DNA of 64,000 nucleotides from Planoprotostelium fungivorum (lineage: Eukaryota; Evosea; Variosea; Cavosteliida; Cavosteliaceae). Both the position numbers and the translations under genes were made by a program. Shown here piece by piece: positions 25,301-35,681 of this stretch (position 1 is its first letter; each line of letters begins with the position of its first letter). The stretch covers positions 1 through 64,000 of the forward strand of contig MDYQ01000035.1 in the NCBI GenBank assembly GCA_003024175.1. The letters are read 5' to 3'. Below the pieces are notes generated by a model. That model made no database searches and was not told the DNA's origin. It was given only the letters and a program-made list of their open reading frames with translations.

Positions 25301-25392
25301 GGGTCGAATTCCAGAACAAGTTCTTCAAGGGTGACGGCAAGGCCTTCACTCCCTTCTCTTACGAGAAGTTATTGTCTCCCGATGAGATGTAA
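22328..25392 (+). CDS. V-type proton ATPase subunit a
   Basis: The membrane subunit that carries protons through the Vo sector of the vacuolar ATPase. The start at 22328 reads [20 protein letters not shown], the conserved N-terminus. The cytosolic half includes [20 protein letters not shown] and coiled coils. The membrane half (about 23900 on) begins [20 protein letters not shown] and includes [50 protein letters not shown] and [17 protein letters not shown]. The essential Arg is present in [17 protein letters not shown], followed after an intron at 25044-25114 by [13 protein letters not shown] His/Gly/Asp-rich loop ([16 protein letters not shown]) lies just before it, as in many orthologues. 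Ends [11 protein letters not shown], stop at 25390-25392. Confidence 0.97.
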
Positions 25393-25784
25393 TACATTTC
25401 CCACTCATTTTCCCCTCCCCTTTCAATTTGTCATAGTCGGTTGTGTTCATTTTGTTGGCGCCTCATCGTGGCCATCTGACGATGAAGTGGAGCAATGATC
25501 AAATCAGCCGTACGCGGCCAACATTGCCCTCGTCACTTACAACTCTTCTACGTGACTCCGAAACACAAAGGGTTTAATGGTAGCAGATGGTATATAGTGC
25601 ACTTCATAGTAGTCACTGTCTGTCAGATTGAGACACACCTCCTTGCTGACACAATCACAGCCTCCTTGCTGACACAGCCACAGCCTCCCTGCTGACGGCT
25701 CGACCTCCTGAACGAAGACCCTTCCGGAGTTTCCAGTCGTTCTCAGGGGGCATTGGGTATTTTCAAGGCCAAGCCACAGGGAGG
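25393..25784. other. Intergenic region 5' of the receptor-like gene
   Basis: Separates the V-ATPase stop from the next plus-strand start. It holds a three-copy 23-bp repeat at 25638-25696, described separately, and nothing coding. The promoter of the receptor-like gene is expected here; no core element was recognised. Confidence 0.5.
25638..25696. repeat. Three-copy 23-bp tandem repeat
   Basis: Units beginning cctccttgctgacacaatca, cctccttgctgacacagcca and cctccctgctgac follow head to tail at 25638, 25661 and 25684, with the third partial and one base changed. It lies about 90-150 bp upstream of the start of the receptor-like gene and could be a binding-site array or a simple minisatellite. 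Confidence 0.75.
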
Positions 25785-28700
25785 ATGTTAGCCCTTCATC
25801 TTCTCTTTCTCCTGTCCTTTGTTGTGGGGTAATCTACAATTTTTCGTCTCGGTGATTTCGATCTGATCGACGGAAAGTGCACGGGGTCAATGTCCACAGC
25901 TCATCGGTAATGTCATAGACAGTGAGTCACACAGACAAGACAAATCACTGAAATCGAGGTCGTAGCCACGCAGGTGTCTCCGTACTATAAGGCTGGTATC
26001 AATTGTCAGTGGAATGTATCCCTGTATGCTGCGAGCATTGTCTCTGTGATTGAGATATCGAATCTAGATCTTCCGTATATCGGTGGGCACCAAGTAATTT
26101 ACGAATCATCTTCTGATGATCATCCAGATCAACTGACCATCTCGGGTTCTGGATTCATCTATAAGATCATAACGGGCACTCAGGTCAGAGGATGCTGCGT
26201 CAGATGGACTGATCTCGAACAGAATCCCGCACCCATCTTCACACAGGGAAGCTTTCAGGTCAATCTAAACGCACTTTCACTGTACAGTGGAAAGGGCTTC
26301 AGATTACAGTTCTTTCTTGGTGACATCATCACATCACAATTCGTCTCAAAGAATAACAGACTTCTGTGGGTGCGGCAGACATGGCAAATGTGAAGGCGGA
26401 AGATGCACGTGTTATCCTAACTGGTTTGGTCCTTCTTGTTCCACGTTCTCTTGTAGTGCTGGCGGCTGTAGTGGAAATGGAGTGTGTGGAAGCAACGGCT
26501 GTACCTGGTGAGCAACATTTCATTATCTGTGGAAGAGACAATTTGTCCCTTCACTTCGAGCGAGAAGTTGATAGTGACGACAGCAACTTGGGATACTCTG
26601 GTGACGACTGCTCTAGACGTGAGAAGATACACAGGTCACGAACGATGGATGACTAGTTGTAGATTACATCGAAGGCCGAGTGGACTTGACTCAGCAGCCA
26701 TCTGGTCGAGCAGTACTCTCTATACAGCGTGTGTCTTCCGTGACCTCCCTCGTCATCCATCATAGCGTGGCGTCGTGATACTGATCTACAACAGCCAATT
26801 CCCTCTCTGGGCCCACTCTCATCTTCAGGAATCAGAGCGACAGGTCGACGGTGTCCTTAGTCAACATCAACACTCTGTCTCGATTGTCTCTGTACGGTAC
26901 ATCCTCCTTGGGTCCTAATTTCATCGACCAAATAGACACCCCCACCGCAATGACCTTCTACGACCCTTTCTACTATACAGAAGCGCAAGTATATGAGTCA
27001 CAGATCTCTCTATCCTGGCTTACAGGTAAGTCGAGACGGATGACGAATGATGACGTCATCAGTCTCTTGCCCATACTGCCAGAGTGGGTATTGCAGTCCA
27101 CTAGGTACGTGTCTGTGTAATCCTGGCATCGGTGGAGGATCTTGTGATCAGTGTGAGTGCATCAACACGGCAACGTTATGTGACGATGTACATCTGACGC
27201 GGCCTCAGTCACCTGCAGTAATTGCTGGAATAGAGGCACGTGTGGCAGTAACGGTATCTGTCAGTGTGGTTCAGGTTTCTCCGGCCCAGACTGCTCCTTA
27301 TCTGACAATTCTTATTATCAAGTGACGGACAACTTGTACAATGGTATGATGAACATCCTGGGTAATATCTCTACCCCCTTGACCATCTCTCTGAACGATG
27401 CGACGTCACTGTATGTCATACCCACTAAAGTCAACCAACCCTTCTTCGTAAGATAGCCAGATGAATGAAGATTGACAGATTCAGATTGCGGAAGGATCAG
27501 TATATCGGATAGTTCTAGGTGATGATGATCGGACGATCGTGGCTGATGAGCGTTGTAGATAAGACACCTTTCCTCGTGGAGACCTCCATACAGTTTGATG
27601 CACCTTCTGTCAACTTGGTGTATTACAGAGGTACGTGATGATGCAATATGACGTTTGGTGATGTCATCAGTGTATTGTCCCAATGATTGCAGTGGTAACG
27701 GTCAGTGCTGGCCCACATCTGTGGACAACAGATTCGGGACTTGTGTGTGCGATGACTATCACACTGGTTCAGACTGCAGTACACGTAATCGTGATCATAC
27801 TGTGCACTAAAACTGATGCCGCACAGCCAAATGTGTGAACGACTGCAGCGGACATGGTGTGTGTGGAAGCAATGGATGTACATGTGATACATATTGGTGG
27901 GGCCCTGATTGCTCTCTCGGTAAGTTTCATCAACCATCCTCGTGGTGATTCCGATTTCTTGAACATCTTAAGATACTAACGAGATGCAGACACATGTCAA
28001 GGATACAAGGAGATCCGTCTCTCTGATGGTCAACCCTTCTTCTTCGCCGATCATATCACCGGCTCTGCTCCCTCTCAGGCAGAGTGAGTCCTATACGATT
28101 TTTATCACTGGAGATTGAGTCGTCCATCAGTTGCTATTGGCAATTCCGCGCGGATAGCGAGGTGTCTATCGTCGTGACGCGGTGTGATAGCATCCGAATT
28201 CTGTTTACAACGCTGAGTATCACAGTCATCCCAATCTCTTGCCAGTACAGTATAACGGCACGTTCGACTATACGAGTACACCTACGTATCCGATGAAAGA
28301 TGGATTCCAAGCTTATGCACAGAAGCTGTCCTCTTGTCTCAATAGCTGCAGTGGAAATGGGGACTGTTATCAGTATGCCTGCCTCTGCGAATATGGTTAC
28401 ACGGGAGACGACTGTTCACAATTTCAGTTGCCAATCACTCTGTACAGCGGGAACATGGTGGGAGAAGAATGTGATTCGCGATCTTGACCGAAGAGCAGTC
28501 ACTGTACGATAACAAATGGAGCATCTATCAGATCGATACCAGACAAGTGGCATCCGTGCAGATAACAAGGACGAACAATTACGGAAACGTCTTCTTCTTC
28601 TTGTCTCAAGATCAGATGACCACTTTGGAAACTCTCAATTCTAACGTAAGTCTGACAAATATCCTCCCGTCGACTTACACATTTCTGCAGTTCGTCTCGT

Positions 28701-30596
28701 ACGATCGTTTCTCTTCCTCTTTCTTCAATAGCAGGTAAGACATTTCATCGCATTGATGGCTGATATGACAGTACGTACTATCTATCTGTGATGGGTTATG
28801 GACCGGATCTCGTGGGAGGTTTAGGCTTATCTGTAAAAGTCAAATGTGATTCATTCTCTTCCTGTGAGAGGTACTGATCGTTGTAGATCAACCGGGAGTG
28901 GTCATCACGGGAACGACTCAGATGGCCTCTCGATCTACAACGACCCAAGCGAAACCGGTCACCGGTACGAATCCCCATAGCGGTATCTTCTTTACCTTCA
29001 GCTCCGCCATCACAACGTCAGTTCAAAACATAGCCAGCTCTACAGACGGAACCAAGTCAGCCGCATCTACAACGATTCTCCCCACCGCCGAGTCAGCCGT
29101 ATCGATGGTGATCACTGTAGAGCATTCCTGGAATACTTTACTGAAGAATGTAGACTTTCACTGTCACCGTCAGCGGCAGCACACCCAGCTTCGATCAGTT
29201 CTCTGCTGTCATGGCTGATGTCATGGGATGTTCTCAGGCTGAAGTGACGGCCACGAGCAGAAAGAGAGACTACGATCAGTCTTTCCGTCTTACTCAGCCG
29301 AGTCTGTCACAACTGAGCGCAGCGAACGACAGTCTGTATGAGGCAACACAAGAAGCACAGACGTCGCCTGACGACAACGCATTTAGTCGAGCGGCAGTCA
29401 AGTATGGTATCACACCATTCAACGTGATGATCAAGAGTGCATCGCTGGCGTCAGGTGAAGTTTCGTGCCCTTGGATGAATCTGAAGATACATCAGGTACC
29501 GACAATCAAGGTACCAACGACCAAGGCGGTGGCAGCACTGCATCAAAGAGTAAGACGGGTGCGATCGTAGGTGGCGTTGTGGGAGGCATCTTTGGGATCT
29601 TGGTCATCGTCGCCGTGGTTCTGGCCGTTCTGACGATGAAGAAGAAGGAGAAGAGAGACGAAGAAGGGGTACAAATGAAGGAACAACCTGATCAGAAGGT
29701 GGAGGTTCGACAAGAGGCATCTGTGGTGGTAGCGACAGAAGATGAAGGTGCAGAAGAAGAAGGAGAAGAGAGAGTGATAGAGATGAACAGTAAAGGAGAG
29801 GAAGGAAGAGGAGAGAGAGGAAGTAGAGAAATTGAAGGAGGAAAAGACTGAAGAGAAGAGAGAGGAGAAGAAAGGAGAAGAGAAGAAAGACTCAGCAGCA
29901 TTGATACCTTATCCCAAACTGAAGAATAAGGGAGAAGGAGAAAGTAGAAGCGAGGCGGACAGACAGCAGGAAGTGGAGAGAGAAAAATTAGAGGAGAATG
30001 AAGGAGAAGAGATGGATGAAGAGATAGAAGAGACGGGAGAAGAGGCAGAAGAGGAAGAGGAATACACGGAAGAGTCAGATTCACAAGAGGATGAAGAGAT
30101 CGTGCCACCCAACGTCGTACCATATCACCCCACACTCACGGAGACACCCACACCCATAGAGACATCTACACCCACACCTGAGACTATTGCACCCATAGAG
30201 ACACCTGTACCCACAGCTATGCAGACGTCTACACCTATACCTGTCATCGCAGAGGCTGTTGCACCTATAGCAACACCTACACCCACACATGTCGTTGTAG
30301 AGACACCCACACCTGCTCCTACATCTACTCCTGCAATCTCTGTAGTATCATCTCAAACAGCAGTGCCAGCGAAGCCACCAGTCAAGAGCAGGAAAGAGAG
30401 AGAAGAAGCGCTGAGAGCGAAGGCAGAAGAGCTGCGAGAGCAGATAGAGAGAAGGATAGCTGACATGGATGAGCTTCTGCTAGAGACACAGACACGAGAA
30501 GTGGAAGAGAAGCAGAGACTGTTGGAGGAAGAGAACACACAGACGAGAAGACACATGGAAGCGATAGAGAAGAGAATCTCTCAGCTGGCAGAATAG
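25785..30596 (+). CDS. Receptor-like protein with CUB-like and EGF-like repeats, one membrane helix and a long charged tail
   Basis: A type I surface protein. The start at 25785 gives a signal peptide (MLALHLLFLLSFVVG). The ectodomain alternates beta-rich segments resembling CUB modules (SPYYKAGINCQWNVSLY, with GFRLQFFLG) and EGF/tenascin-type repeats: CGCGRHGKCEGGRCTCYP, CSAGGCSGNGVCGSNGC, CQSGYCSPLGTCLCNPG, CNSGTCG-like repeats near 27230, CPNDCSGNGQCW, CVNDCSGHGVCGSNGCTCD and CLNSCSGNGDCYQYACLCE. One membrane helix, GAIVGGVVGGIFGILVIVAV, lies about 29565-29640, followed by KKKEKR. The cytosolic tail is extremely Glu/Lys rich, then a Thr-Pro repeat block, then a coiled coil (REALRAKAEELREQIERR-like) to the stop at 30594-30596. 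Ligand unknown. The splice or frame passage at about 29770-29850 is unresolved. Confidence 0.7.
30115..30345 (+). repeat. Coding Thr-Pro repeat block in the receptor tail
   Basis: Imperfect repeats of an 18-bp kind encoding variants of TPTPIETSTPTPE occupy this stretch inside the cytosolic tail of the receptor-like gene. They give a proline-rich, probably extended spacer between the acidic region and the final coiled coil. Confidence 0.8.
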
Positions 30597-30856
30597 AATA
30601 TTCCTTTTCTTTCGATTCGTTCTCCTTTTTCGCATACAAATACACCTAATGCAAGGTCGTTCTCTTGTCTCTTTCGTTTTCCCTCGTCACGTTGCTCTAG
30701 CGCCTTGTCCTTCCGCTCCAAATTGTTATCCTTCCTATGCCCGATCTAAAATTCAATTCGGTTAGTGAGCTCTCGAATGAAGGCTAGACAATAATCACAT
30801 GCTTGGAGAATCGAACACACTGGCTCTTGTAATCACAAGTCTATTATCATCCTGTT

Positions 30857-31550
30857 TTACTGACAAGGACGTATCCGTGCTTCTCGGTAGTCTTTGTGAC
30901 CAAGAAGCAGCCGAGGGGAGAAGATGATTCCACCCAAGGTTGAGATTAACCACCCAACGGGTCCGTATATGACTGGGCCACCTCTACCGTAGTCAGACGA
31001 GCCACCGGAACCGAAGCCGAATGCGCCCACGACTTGACGGAGTTTCACAGCGTATACAATGACGGCGACTAGCGTGCATTAAACATCGTTTCTACGGGAC
31101 GACTCACTTTTCACCAGGATCAATACAGATAGACCACCGAACTGACAGACCCTCAGAGTAAGATCTCCTCCCCTCTCAAACACTTTTCACAGCAGGGCAG
31201 CGAGGCAGATGAATGCAGCGACAAGATTGGCCCGATCATGAAGCTCATTGCGATAGATGCAGGAGCCAGCCAGTCCACAGATGACGCTAGTTGCATCTTC
31301 TTTGCATCTTTCGATCCAATTGATAGTGGACGGTATATCCTTGTAATTATGCTTGCATTTAGTATACCTACAGTTCATCAGTTTTTGTGACACCGCGTCC
31401 ATACATGATCGTGCAGTGGTCGGTTTCTCCGTAATAATTTGGACTATCCGTCAAGTCGAAGAGATATCAGGGCGTAGCTGTCCCTCCCAACAGAAGTGCT
31501 GCACCAAAGAAGATGAAGGTGAGGGACGCGACGCTGAACGAGGGGGCCAT
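30857..31550 (-). CDS. Small membrane protein with Cys-rich N-terminal loop, unknown
   Basis: Not assigned. The Met at 31550 begins a hydrophobic leader (MAPSFSVASLTFIFF). A likely intron then joins VQIITEKPTTARSCMDAVSQ, followed by CKEDATSVICGLAGSC, a hydrophobic stretch ANLVAAFICLAAL running across an intron into VCQFGGLSVLILVK, and the last exon VVGAFGFGSGGSSDYGRGGP with hydrophobic VGWLISTLGGIIFSP, ending ARIRPCQ with stop at 30857. Three or four membrane segments and paired cysteines between the first two recall claudin/PMP22-like tetraspans, but no W-GLW-C-C signature was seen. The exon chain is provisional. Confidence 0.4.
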
Positions 31551-31824
31551 CGGTAGACGCTCTAGAAAAATGAGTTTGACGAGAAATCGCCTAACAGTCA
31601 CTTACAGGAATAAGGAGGTTAGAAACGTCATTAACTTACCTCGCATGGCTGCTCATGAACTTTCGCACGACTATTCCGATCATCTACAATATCTTGATAT
31701 CAAGAAACCGACACAAAGTTTTCTGCACTAGTCCACGCTTACTCTTTACATTTATCAGCCTTTACACTCTTTTGGTATTCTCAGCTCATCTCTCAGCTGA
31801 GGTGGTACAAATACAATCAGACGC

Positions 31825-34800
31825 TCATTCTTCCAAGAACAGTCCCTGTACGCTCTGTTGTTCACCGTTCAATTTGACGATATCAGATAAGATGTCCTCT
31901 ATATCATGGTAGATCTGCGTAGTACCTGCTCGTCTGTCATTCTTAAATATGATAACACGGCATCACCATAGATGAATGTACAATAGGACAAAAATTGCAT
32001 GGTATGTCTCGGTTCGATTCCATTGGTAATGAATGGTAACTCTCTCAACTTTTCAAACATCTGTGATCGAGCCTATGATCAATCAGCGAGGAATGAAGAA
32101 TCTCTTCACCTTCATATTACTCGGTAGAGCTTGAGATATAGGCTGTTTGTGATGAATGGCCTGTGTGGATCAGTTTGATCTCGTAGAAGAAAACACCTCC
32201 GAAGCGACCCAGAATCTCATCAGAGTCAACGACACGTGGTTTCTTCTCAATCCCATCAGAGGTTCGACGATCTATCATCATCAGCTTCATCTCGATGATG
32301 CACGATCGTGATCGTTGTGTCATGATCAATGCTCACCTCTCTCCTCAACGTATCACCCAATGGATCTCTGAACGCGCAGATTCTCAGTGTGATGAGATTT
32401 TGCAATATGTCCGAGGTCGTGGCCAGTATCTTGCGATACGTTCCAATGTCCAGGGGCTTGTGAAGAGTTGGCTCTGATTCCGCTGACCCCAGCAATTGTG
32501 TGCAGGCCGTGATGCAGGCGGTGATGCTCCCTTCTATGGCGATCAATTCTTTCTCCACCTGTGGAGATTGAGCATCTACAACGATGTAGACGAGCTCACG
32601 GTTTCGTCGGAAGAGATGAGTTGAGAGAGACATTTTCCATAGGCGTGAGAGGCCAGGCTGAGAGATCTGGCGAGTGTCTTGATGGCTCTGTCTCTGGCCA
32701 ACACGGGCCAGAATAATCGATCTACAATGAGTGCTAACACGATGCCTGGATGGAGTCAGGTGTGACGTTGAGATGATGGTGTGATGATCGATGAGATGCG
32801 GATGATGTAAGGTTTGATGATGTGTGTGATCACCGATGCTGATGGCAACTAATCTGACCCAATACAATTTGTAGATGGTGAAATAAGCGGGATTATTCCT
32901 GTAATAATACTTGACCAACGTGATCGCAGCGAACGTCACCAGACCGATGACGGCGATCTTCGAATGAGGTCCCCCACTCGTCTGTTCCCATTAGTTCTCC
33001 ACTGATTCTCCATTCCCACCTTGATGTGGAAGCTGGGGACACAGATGAGTATCGTCATGACACTGATACCCCACACAGTCTCTCCACCAAAGATGACGTA
33101 AGTCAAGAGGGCCCAGGTGGCACCTATGATTGTCCCAGCGATTCTCCACGCTCCGTTGAGGAAGCTGGCGCCAAAATTGGGTGTGAAGATGATGCCCACT
33201 GTGATGGCCGCCCACTCGCCTCGGTGGTCGATGTACCAATACTTCGTATTATCGATCCACTGTAAGAGAGTGCAGATGAAAACGGAGAGACTAATCTTCA
33301 CTGCAAATTTGAATGCGTCATCGTAAAAGGGAGACAAGAGGAAGAGGAAGAAGTGACGTGAATGCTGAGGTGGTCAGATCGGCACGGAACGTATTGTACG
33401 TATGAGAAGGAGTGGAGTATGGAGATGATGTGGGGGCGATGATCACCTCTGCAATTCGAATGCCCCAAGTCTTCTTCTGTCGTTGTGGTGTGTCAATTTC
33501 GTCTCCTCTCTTGAATATTCCACAGAAATCGTGGGACCAATCGCGCCAGATGAGAGGAATGAATAATCTCCTCCTCTTCAATCGAGTTCGGATCACTTTC
33601 TCCTGTTGTAGATCGTGGATAAAATGAATTAAAATGTGGAATTCTCACACTGAAATCGATAGTACAATGAACGAGCTCTCTGAAACCTTTCACGAAGAAA
33701 GATAATCCGACGATATCTTCGTGCGTGAACGCTTTGTCCAACTTTTGCGCAAGAATCTACAACGTTGTAGAACCACTCGACCCCTCCCTCTCACCTCCAC
33801 GACTCGATCGTCAAACATCTTCACGCTCTCCTTCAGCTTTTCGATCTCTTTCTCACTCATCCTTCCCTCTCTCAAAATGTTCAATCCTTCCTTCGTGACA
33901 TCCATCATACTCCGAATGGGGTGAAACAATTGATCAACAGTCTCCGTCACGGTGGGTTGGTTTCGTAGGGTGGACGTCAGGGGAGAAGAGGTTAATATCC
34001 TTCGTGTCATGAATAAGATCTGTTGGATGTCTTGCACGACGGAGATGGTGTCTTGAGGTGTCCTCTTTGATATCATTCCTTCAGATCTGCTCGATGTGAG
34101 ACTTTGTTTCGTTCATGTGAATGATGAGTGGTGACGAGTGATGGTGGAGTGGTGAGAATGATGAGTGGTGAGTGATGATGATTAGAATGATGACGGGAAG
34201 TGGTGATCGTTTCGATGCTGACGAAGATGATGGACGATGACCTCAGCATGACGGTTAGAGTTCGAAACTTGATGATGTGCCCCTTGCACTTGTCGTTCAG
34301 TTTGGACATCTCGTTCAGTCTCTCTTCGTCTCCTCCGTTCTTAAACGTATCTAATCCCATTTCTAACGCCTCGTTGATGGTATTCAGGGCCTCTCGAGCC
34401 TGTTCCGTCAATCTACAACGTTGTAGAGCGATATAAATTCACCTCGGACCACGTGATCTTTGCGATGCGTGTGGGGAAGATGCAGGCGCAGATGATGACG
34501 GACAGACCTTGTCCAATGATACCATTCAGCCACACTTGGAAGGGAAAATTGACGGAAAAAGCTGGCGTTCTATATCCAAAGAGGATGATGATGATGATGA
34601 GAAGTGTACTCAATATGGTGGACCTGAAATGTGTCAAATTTACAATGGCGGGTTGTAGATTCACCCCATGTACTTGAGAGGGACTTTGGCTCGGATGTAA
34701 GAGATGATGAGAAGCAGGAGGACTAACCAGAAAGCTAACCCCCAGGGCTGCTCGAACGAAGTCCAGAGGGCGAAACCGGAGATGGCACAAGAGGCGGCAG

Positions 34801-35526
34801 TGATGAAGGCGAAGAAGAAGCCAGTTTCGATGGCTGCACCTGTCGTAGAGTTACATGAGTGGAACAAGATGATGTGATGGATGACACCAGATGGGAGCTG
34901 ATTGGAGAGAATAGATTTCACCTGGACCGGCTGTCATATCGAAGAGGATGGCGGTGGCGATATTGAGCAGCGCTAATGCTCCGAGATAATTTGCGAACAC
35001 TGGAACGAAATGCAAGACCAACAATAAAGATACTGTTAGAGTCGATTTGAACGTGTAGATGAATTGTCTCGATCTGTGATCATCAGTCGAATGGAAATGA
35101 TGGTGGACCCACTTGAACCAAGCTAACCAATTCTTCCAGGTAAAGAAGGACGTGACACGTTTTCGGGCGTACTTTTTTGCTTTACGCACCTTGTGTTGGA
35201 ACCATCCTCCAAATGTTGTCTCATCAATCTGACGAGGTCTCTTGTGAGAGTCTGTGAAGATGATCAGAATGGGATGAATGGAAGCATTCTGTCTCACGAT
35301 GTTTGTGCGTAAGACGCGTGAACACGTGCCTTGGTCCGTCACCGTCTCCTATGTTCCTCTCAGAATGAGTCCTCTGATTTAACGTGGGCGCATCTTCTAC
35401 GAGTGCTGATGATCGTAATCCCCTTCCCCTCTCGTGATATATGACGGGCGGTTTTTGTGATGATTGAGTGGCATTGATGACTTCAGAATCGAGTGTGGGT
35501 GCATTGACTGAGGTGTTCTCTGACAT
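31825..35526 (-). CDS. FUSC-family membrane transporter (ArAE/ALMT-like)
   Basis: An anion or aromatic-acid type permease with two six-helix halves, as in bacterial aromatic acid exporters and plant ALMT channels. The start at 35526 opens a polar N-terminus (MSENTSVNAPTLDSEVI). Half one: RQFIYTFKSTLTVSLLLVLH, ANYLGALALLNIATAILFDM, GFFFAFITAASCAISGFALW, and further helices to about 34450. A helical soluble linker (REALNTINEALEMGLDTF) follows. Half two at about 33340-32900: FKFAVKISLSVFICTLLQW, EWAAITVGIIFTPNFGASF, AWRIAGTIIGATWALLTYVI and TVWGISVMTILICVPSFHI, the FUSC signature with R-x-x-G-T. The C-terminal helical domain ends VQGLFLEE with stop at 31825. Substrate unknown. Several introns contain a palindromic ctacaacgttgtag. 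Confidence 0.8.
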
Positions 35527-35681
35527 CACTCATCGAAGATGCGATCGATCTGTCTGCTCTGTTGTTTCCATCGTTGTAGAACTTAGTTTGACAATCTAAA
35601 AGTCAATCTCATCTCAATCCGTTCATCCACACAGATTTCCTCCTACTTGGTATCCCTCACTCAACTCGATCGTCTCATCGT

